Source: Verrucomicrobia bacterium UBA4286 (GTDB lineage Bacteria; Verrucomicrobiota; Kiritimatiellia; RFP12; UBA1067). From it: 9,816 nt of DNA. This document shows positions 7,501 to 9,816 of this stretch, piece by piece (within the stretch, counting starts at the first letter, position 1; each line of letters opens with the position of its first letter). The notes beneath the pieces are model-generated. The model made no database searches, was not told the origin of the DNA, and worked only from the letters and a program-made list of their open reading frames with translations. The DNA lies in the NCBI GenBank assembly GCA_002395905.1, contig DGVK01000203.1, positions 269 to 10,084 on the forward strand. The letters run 5' to 3'. The translations under genes were made by a program, and so were the position numbers.

Positions 7501-8112
7501 AGCGAGCACGCCGCCGATGCATTCGCAGACGCAGTAGCCGGCTTCCTCTCCTCGCGCGGATATTCGGTGGAACGCGGGGTGGGATGCTCGACCAGGCGTA
7601 TCGACATTGGCGTAAGGTCGGCCGAGGCTGGCGGAAGGTTCGTCGCGGCAGTCGAATGCGACGGCGATGCATACGCAGGCGTAACGGCCGTGCGCGACCG
7701 TGACAAGCTGCGGCCGGGTGTTCTAAGGTCGCTCGGATGGAACACAGTGCGAACGTGGTCCGCAGACTGGGCGTTCGACCGTGCTCGTGCAGAAGAGCGG
7801 CTCGTCGGCGAACTGGATGCTGTTCTGCACAGCCCAAACGCGGGTTTGCGGACGGAAAAGTTCGAGCCCAAGATCACGTTCCCTCGTAAAAAACAGCAAA
7901 GAGCCGTAGCGCAGGCCAGAATTCCGCTTGAGAGCGTTCCGGAAGAGGAGCTCCGTCGGGCAATGGCTGCGGTCGAACGCGACCTTGGCAGATGCGACGG
8001 TGAGACTCTTTACCGCGAGACCGTCAAAAGGTACGGTTACAAGACGCTGTCTCCGAAAGCCCGCGGAATTCTGGAAATGGCTTCATCGCGCTCGATCCGC
8101 GAGGAGCCTTAA
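4540..8112 (+). CDS. DUF4011-type superfamily I helicase with C-terminal MTES_1575-like PD-(D/E)XK nuclease
   Basis: 1190 residues from GTG 4540 (1197 if ATG 4519 is used). Order: DUF4011-like N-terminal region with RLLDLSLRNRLLN (16-28); UPF1-like SF1 core with a Q-motif (DSSQ, Q276), Walker A GPPGTGKSQ (from G293), VSEKKAAL (about 320-327), LHSNK, SPLSVAQYLP, Walker B VVFDEASQ (699-706, D702/E703), GDPKQMPP (from 726), HYRSRHE (about 774), ENVQGDERD (895-903) and NVAVTRAKEQ (from 936). The motifs for ATP binding and hydrolysis are intact. A nuclease domain follows (about 975-1100) with D1022 in RIDIGV and E1039-C-D1041-G, then RDRDKLR and LGWNTVRTWSADW, the pattern of the MTES_1575/Vsr-like fold. 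A final helical region (about 1125-1180) resembles the DUF3320-like end of such proteins. It should unwind and cut nucleic acid in the cytoplasm. Relatives are common in phage-defence neighbourhoods, but none of its visible neighbours is a defence gene. It is on the short side for the family; about 400 residues separate Walker A and B. Confidence 0.93.
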   Translation: MDTDFENARMTRWTQRLLDLSLRNRLLNARDCKQILPLECDGAGMLEDRLSSGATVAVESSSQTARTGGSLRTPLGAEEAGRRLKELYRLAKTGLEESGVNALYIAVGFLNWRARTGDKIYRAPLVLVPVLLSRKNVREGYSVSRFDDDTVLNTTLVEFLRAEFGISVAGVDPLPEDASGVAVDEVMQSFREAVKAMDGWSVDGSIVLGHFSFGKFVMWKDLSSRAGELAAHPLVAHLMKGGGGYDDGVETPDGDELVQSVAYDQLFCPLSADSSQLAAVLLSAKGKSFVLHGPPGTGKSQTITNLIAHNIATGRRVLFVSEKKAALDVVQRRLVSAGLGPFCLELHSNKAGKGDVLAQFAEALDYVDKGVPLEWGKTTGAMTRLRVELDAPVAALHRRQKNGLSAYDCFAAKTFGTATTFPLADRTVADWDEKDVAEARERAVQAAVDWHEIDASAFAALELVENFRWSPGAEADVRENLSALRGMSTLKRGLSVLFAGKSPIARRGGIRSRFAGFAKDFPARIDAALAALGKSRGVMRYRDSSSAAAAMLGGGFAGALQSGALDGEDAGSSFDRSLAVKTLDEILSKEPALAAFSGRRQDEQVAEFDRVDDEYAALVRHVVRARVAFEMPGGRLGDCPDGCELGVLRRECRKKSRQKPVRRLLAETRGITGKLKPCFLMSPLSVAQYLPPEASFDLVVFDEASQIPVWDAIGVIARAKQCVIVGDPKQMPPTSFFQKGESADASDEEQEEDLESILDECLAAGLHSAYLSWHYRSRHESLIAFSNREYYGGRLYTFPAARITDDLGVKHVFVEGGVYDAKASRTNRAEAEALVEYVFVRLAAGDRRSMGVVTFSMAQKNLIDDLFEERRVKDQRFEDFFTGDGEEPFFVKNLENVQGDERDVILFSVGYAKGSDGKFLMNFGPLNRTGGERRLNVAVTRAKEQIVVFASCRSGEIDLSRTQAVGAKHLKAFLEYAEAGGVPSATESEHAADAFADAVAGFLSSRGYSVERGVGCSTRRIDIGVRSAEAGGRFVAAVECDGDAYAGVTAVRDRDKLRPGVLRSLGWNTVRTWSADWAFDRARAEERLVGELDAVLHSPNAGLRTEKFEPKITFPRKKQQRAVAQARIPLESVPEEELRRAMAAVERDLGRCDGETLYRETVKRYGYKTLSPKARGILEMASSRSIREEP

Positions 8113-8140
8113 AGTGCAGACTTAACTTGGTCTGTGGCGG

Positions 8141-8169
8141 TTGACAGTCGTTCGTCCATATGATACACT
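8141..8169 (+). promoter_or_regulatory. Promoter of the polyamine operon
   Basis: A perfect TTGACA (8141-8146) is followed after 17 bases by TACACT (8164-8169), preceded by TGA, again an extended -10. The start site should be near 8176. The TTG inside the -35 is in frame with the decarboxylase but cannot be its start if this promoter is used. Between the helicase stop and this promoter is only a weak stem (8117-8121 with 8130-8134) without a T-run. Confidence 0.75.
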
Positions 8170-8175
8170 TCAATC

Positions 8176-8266
8176 TGTTTTGTTCCGTAATAGGCGACTC
8201 TCCACGTGCGGGTGCACGACGGGAAGCTACGCCCCTGCGGAAGGGCCTGTCCGGGGGATTCATGAG
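8176..8266 (+). promoter_or_regulatory. Structured 5' leader of the polyamine operon; possible cis-regulatory RNA
   Basis: Two competing foldings are visible. Hairpin 1: GGCG (8193-8196) with CGCC (8230-8233), then 8198-8203 with 8221-8226 (one mismatch), then CGTGC (8205-8209) with GCACG (8214-8218), loop GGGT. Hairpin 2: CCCC (8232-8235) with GGGG (8254-8257) and CGGA (8238-8241) with TCCG (8250-8253), loop of eight. Hairpin 2 hides the Shine-Dalgarno GGGGGA (8253-8258) of the decarboxylase and shares bases 8232-8233 with hairpin 1, so the two are partly exclusive. I could not match it to a riboswitch class I know. Metabolite or translation-linked control of polyamine synthesis is inferred. 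Confidence 0.5.
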
Positions 8267-9712
8267 TTGCACCTTGAACAGAATGACGCGCCTCTCGCCG
8301 AGGCATTGAACGCGCAGCGGATCAACCGCCTCGCGCACTTTGACGTGCCCGCTCACAAGGGCGGCAGAATGAACCACGAGCTCCCGGAGTACTTCGGCAA
8401 GTTGTGCATGGAGCTGGACGTCAACTCGATGAAGCCGCTCGACAACCTGGGCCATCCGGTAGGCGTGATCCGCGATGCGCAGGCGCTCGCCGCAGAATGC
8501 TTCGGCGCCGACAGCGCATTCTTCATGGTGAACGGCACGACGAGCGCGGTGCAGACCATGATCTGGACCGCCACCGGCCGCGGCGACAAGATCATCCTGC
8601 CGCGCAACGTGCACCGCAGCGCGATCAACGCGCTTGTAGTGAACGGAGCCATCCCGATCTACATCAACCCGGGCACAAACAAACGGCTCGGCATTCCGCT
8701 CGGGATGTCCGTCGCCGACGTGAAGCGGTGCATCCAGGAGCATCCCGACGCCAAGGCAATTCTCGTGAACAACCCTACATATTACGGGATATGCTCAAAC
8801 CTCGTCGATATAGTGCGTCTCGCCCATGAAGCCGGGATGCTCGTCCTCGCCGACGAAGCGCACGGGACACACTTCTACTTCCACGAAGACCTGCCCGTCC
8901 CCGCGATGGCGGCTGGCGCAGACATGGCTGCGGCGTCGATCCACAAGACCGGCGGTTCGCTTACGCAAAGCTCCATCCTGCTTGCGAAGAAGAGCGTCAA
9001 TCCCGACTACATCCGCCAGGTTATAACGCTCACCCAGTCCACCTCGGCGTCGTATCTTCTTCTTTCGTCGCTAGACATCGCCCGCCGCAAGCTTCACTTC
9101 AAAGGGCGCGCTATGTATCAGAAGACGATGGAGTTCGCCGACTACGCGCGCGACGAAATCAACGCGCTCGGCGGCTACCATGCGTTCGGACCCGAACTCG
9201 TCGACGGCGATGCCGCGTTTGCGTTCGACCGCACGAAGCTCTCGGTTCACACGCGCGACATAGGACTCGCAGGGATCGAAGTCTACGACTATCTGCGCGA
9301 CGATTACGGGATACAGATCGAGTTCGGCGACATCGGCAATCTGCTGGCGATTCTTTCGGCGGGCGACCGAATGATGGACGTCGAGCGGCTCATCTCCGCC
9401 TTGGCCGAGATCAAGCGCCTGCACGAGCGCAGCGCGGCGGGGCTCTTCGACCACGAATACATCGATCCTTCTATCGCGATGGCGCCGCAGGACGCCTTTT
9501 ACGCCAGGAAGCGCCGTGTGCCGATGAAAGAATCGACAGGTCTTGTCGCGGGCGAGTTCGTCATGAGCTATCCGCCGGGTATCCCGATCGTCGCGCCGGG
9601 CGAGCGCATAACGCCAGACGTCCTGGAACACATTCTCTTCGCGAAGGATAAGGGATGCTTCATGACGGGCACCGAGGACATGAATCTGGACTACATTCAA
9701 GTGGTGGAGTAG
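8267..9712 (+). CDS. Short-form Orn/Lys/Arg decarboxylase, PLP fold type I
   Basis: 481 residues, the usual length of the Bacillus SpeA-type group that lacks the N-terminal wing domain of enterobacterial decarboxylases. FDVPAHKGG near the N-terminus, LADEAHG (D196, which contacts the PLP ring nitrogen) and SIHKTGGSLTQSS with the PLP lysine K227 define the family. The C-terminal domain (about 370-481) includes YPPGIPIVAPGE. It decarboxylates arginine, lysine or ornithine in the cytoplasm; arginine to agmatine is favoured because spermidine synthase follows, but the substrate is not decided by sequence. The start is inferred: TTG 8267, with GGGGGA eight bases upstream, gives the N-terminus typical of the family. 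The nearest ATG (8262) is out of frame, and the frame open to 8141 runs through the promoter. speE starts four bases after the stop, with its ribosome binding site inside this gene. Confidence 0.92.
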   Translation: MHLEQNDAPLAEALNAQRINRLAHFDVPAHKGGRMNHELPEYFGKLCMELDVNSMKPLDNLGHPVGVIRDAQALAAECFGADSAFFMVNGTTSAVQTMIWTATGRGDKIILPRNVHRSAINALVVNGAIPIYINPGTNKRLGIPLGMSVADVKRCIQEHPDAKAILVNNPTYYGICSNLVDIVRLAHEAGMLVLADEAHGTHFYFHEDLPVPAMAAGADMAAASIHKTGGSLTQSSILLAKKSVNPDYIRQVITLTQSTSASYLLLSSLDIARRKLHFKGRAMYQKTMEFADYARDEINALGGYHAFGPELVDGDAAFAFDRTKLSVHTRDIGLAGIEVYDYLRDDYGIQIEFGDIGNLLAILSAGDRMMDVERLISALAEIKRLHERSAAGLFDHEYIDPSIAMAPQDAFYARKRRVPMKESTGLVAGEFVMSYPPGIPIVAPGERITPDVLEHILFAKDKGCFMTGTEDMNLDYIQVVE

Positions 9713-9716
9713 ACGA

Positions 9717-9816
9717 ATGGAACTTTGGTATACAGACCAGCACACCGACGACGTGCGCTTTTCGATGAAGGCGACTGTGCAGATCGCCTCCAAGAAGAGC
9801 GCCGTGCAGCAGATCG
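9717..9816 (+). CDS. speE: Spermidine synthase (polyamine aminopropyltransferase), N-terminal part only
   Basis: The first 33 codons are visible before the window ends. The start MELWYTDQHTDDVRFSMK matches the N-terminal beta-hairpin of SpeE (ELWYTE-x-HT-x-x-VRFS-x-K). The enzyme transfers an aminopropyl group from decarboxylated S-adenosylmethionine to putrescine (or agmatine or other diamines in some lineages). ATG 9717 has GGAG at 9706-9709, seven bases upstream and inside the end of the decarboxylase gene, so the two are co-transcribed and probably translationally coupled. The catalytic residues lie beyond the window. Confidence 0.88.
   Translation, partial: MELWYTDQHTDDVRFSMKATVQIASKKSAVQQI

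Noticed and set aside
8116..8135. Terminator after the helicase
   Set aside because: A 5-bp CAGAC/GTCTG stem with an 8-base loop is present, but there is no T-run on either strand, so I do not call it a terminator.
8141..8266. TTG at 8141 as the decarboxylase start
   Set aside because: It is part of a perfect TTGACA -35 element, and the extra 42 residues do not match the family N-terminus.
8176..8266. Match of the polyamine leader to known riboswitches (guanidine I-III, SAM, glutamine, ZTP, lysine)
   Set aside because: Compared from memory with their conserved cores. Short resemblances such as GGAAG and ACGACGGG exist, but none of the core patterns is complete.
8024..8743. Minus-strand open frame across the decarboxylase start (239 codons)
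   Set aside because: Antisense to the promoter, leader and conserved N-terminus of the decarboxylase, with no recognisable domain.
9071..9793. Minus-strand open frame of 240 codons
   Set aside because: Shadow of the decarboxylase and speE; it has no family motif and no ribosome binding site tied to a start.

Overview
The window is a GC-rich (about 60% by eye) stretch of a bacterial chromosome with eight protein genes, no tRNA, rRNA, CRISPR array or insertion sequence, and no intergenic gap above about 155 bases. The gene style points to an uncultured bacterium. It has a small RRM protein with a Gly/Arg-rich tail, a very dense layout, promoters with an extended -10 element, and some genes that appear to lack a leader. 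A PVC-type lineage (Kiritimatiellota, Verrucomicrobiota or Lentisphaerota) is my best guess; this is inference from style and is not proven by a marker gene.

Left part (1-2389, + strand): the 3' part of a six-hairpin (alpha/alpha) glycosidase-like protein, then a glyoxalase II-like metallo-beta-lactamase hydrolase whose promoter lies in the 20 bases between the genes, then a phosphatidate cytidylyltransferase (cdsA) with a strong ribosome binding site. Middle (2370-3973, - strand): a two-gene operon of a GT2 glycosyltransferase and phosphatidylserine decarboxylase (psd) joined by an ATGA overlap. It runs tail-to-tail into cdsA with a 20-base overlap, so two phospholipid genes (CDP-diacylglycerol formation and phosphatidylethanolamine formation) sit side by side on opposite strands.

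Right part (+ strand): a compact divergent promoter region (3974-4103) drives the GT/psd operon leftwards and an RRM RNA-binding protein rightwards. A clear intrinsic terminator follows the RRM gene. Next is a 1190-residue SF1 helicase of the DUF4011 family with a C-terminal MTES_1575-type PD-(D/E)XK nuclease domain, a plausible stand-alone genome-defence or nucleic-acid-processing protein. Last is a polyamine operon: a short-form Orn/Lys/Arg decarboxylase followed by the start of spermidine synthase (speE), which runs off the right edge. This operon has its own promoter and a roughly 90-base leader that can fold so as to hide the ribosome binding site.

The points most worth a second look are the structured leader of the polyamine operon, the helicase-nuclease, and the repeated extended -10 motif placed exactly 6-7 bases before two start codons, which predicts leaderless mRNAs.
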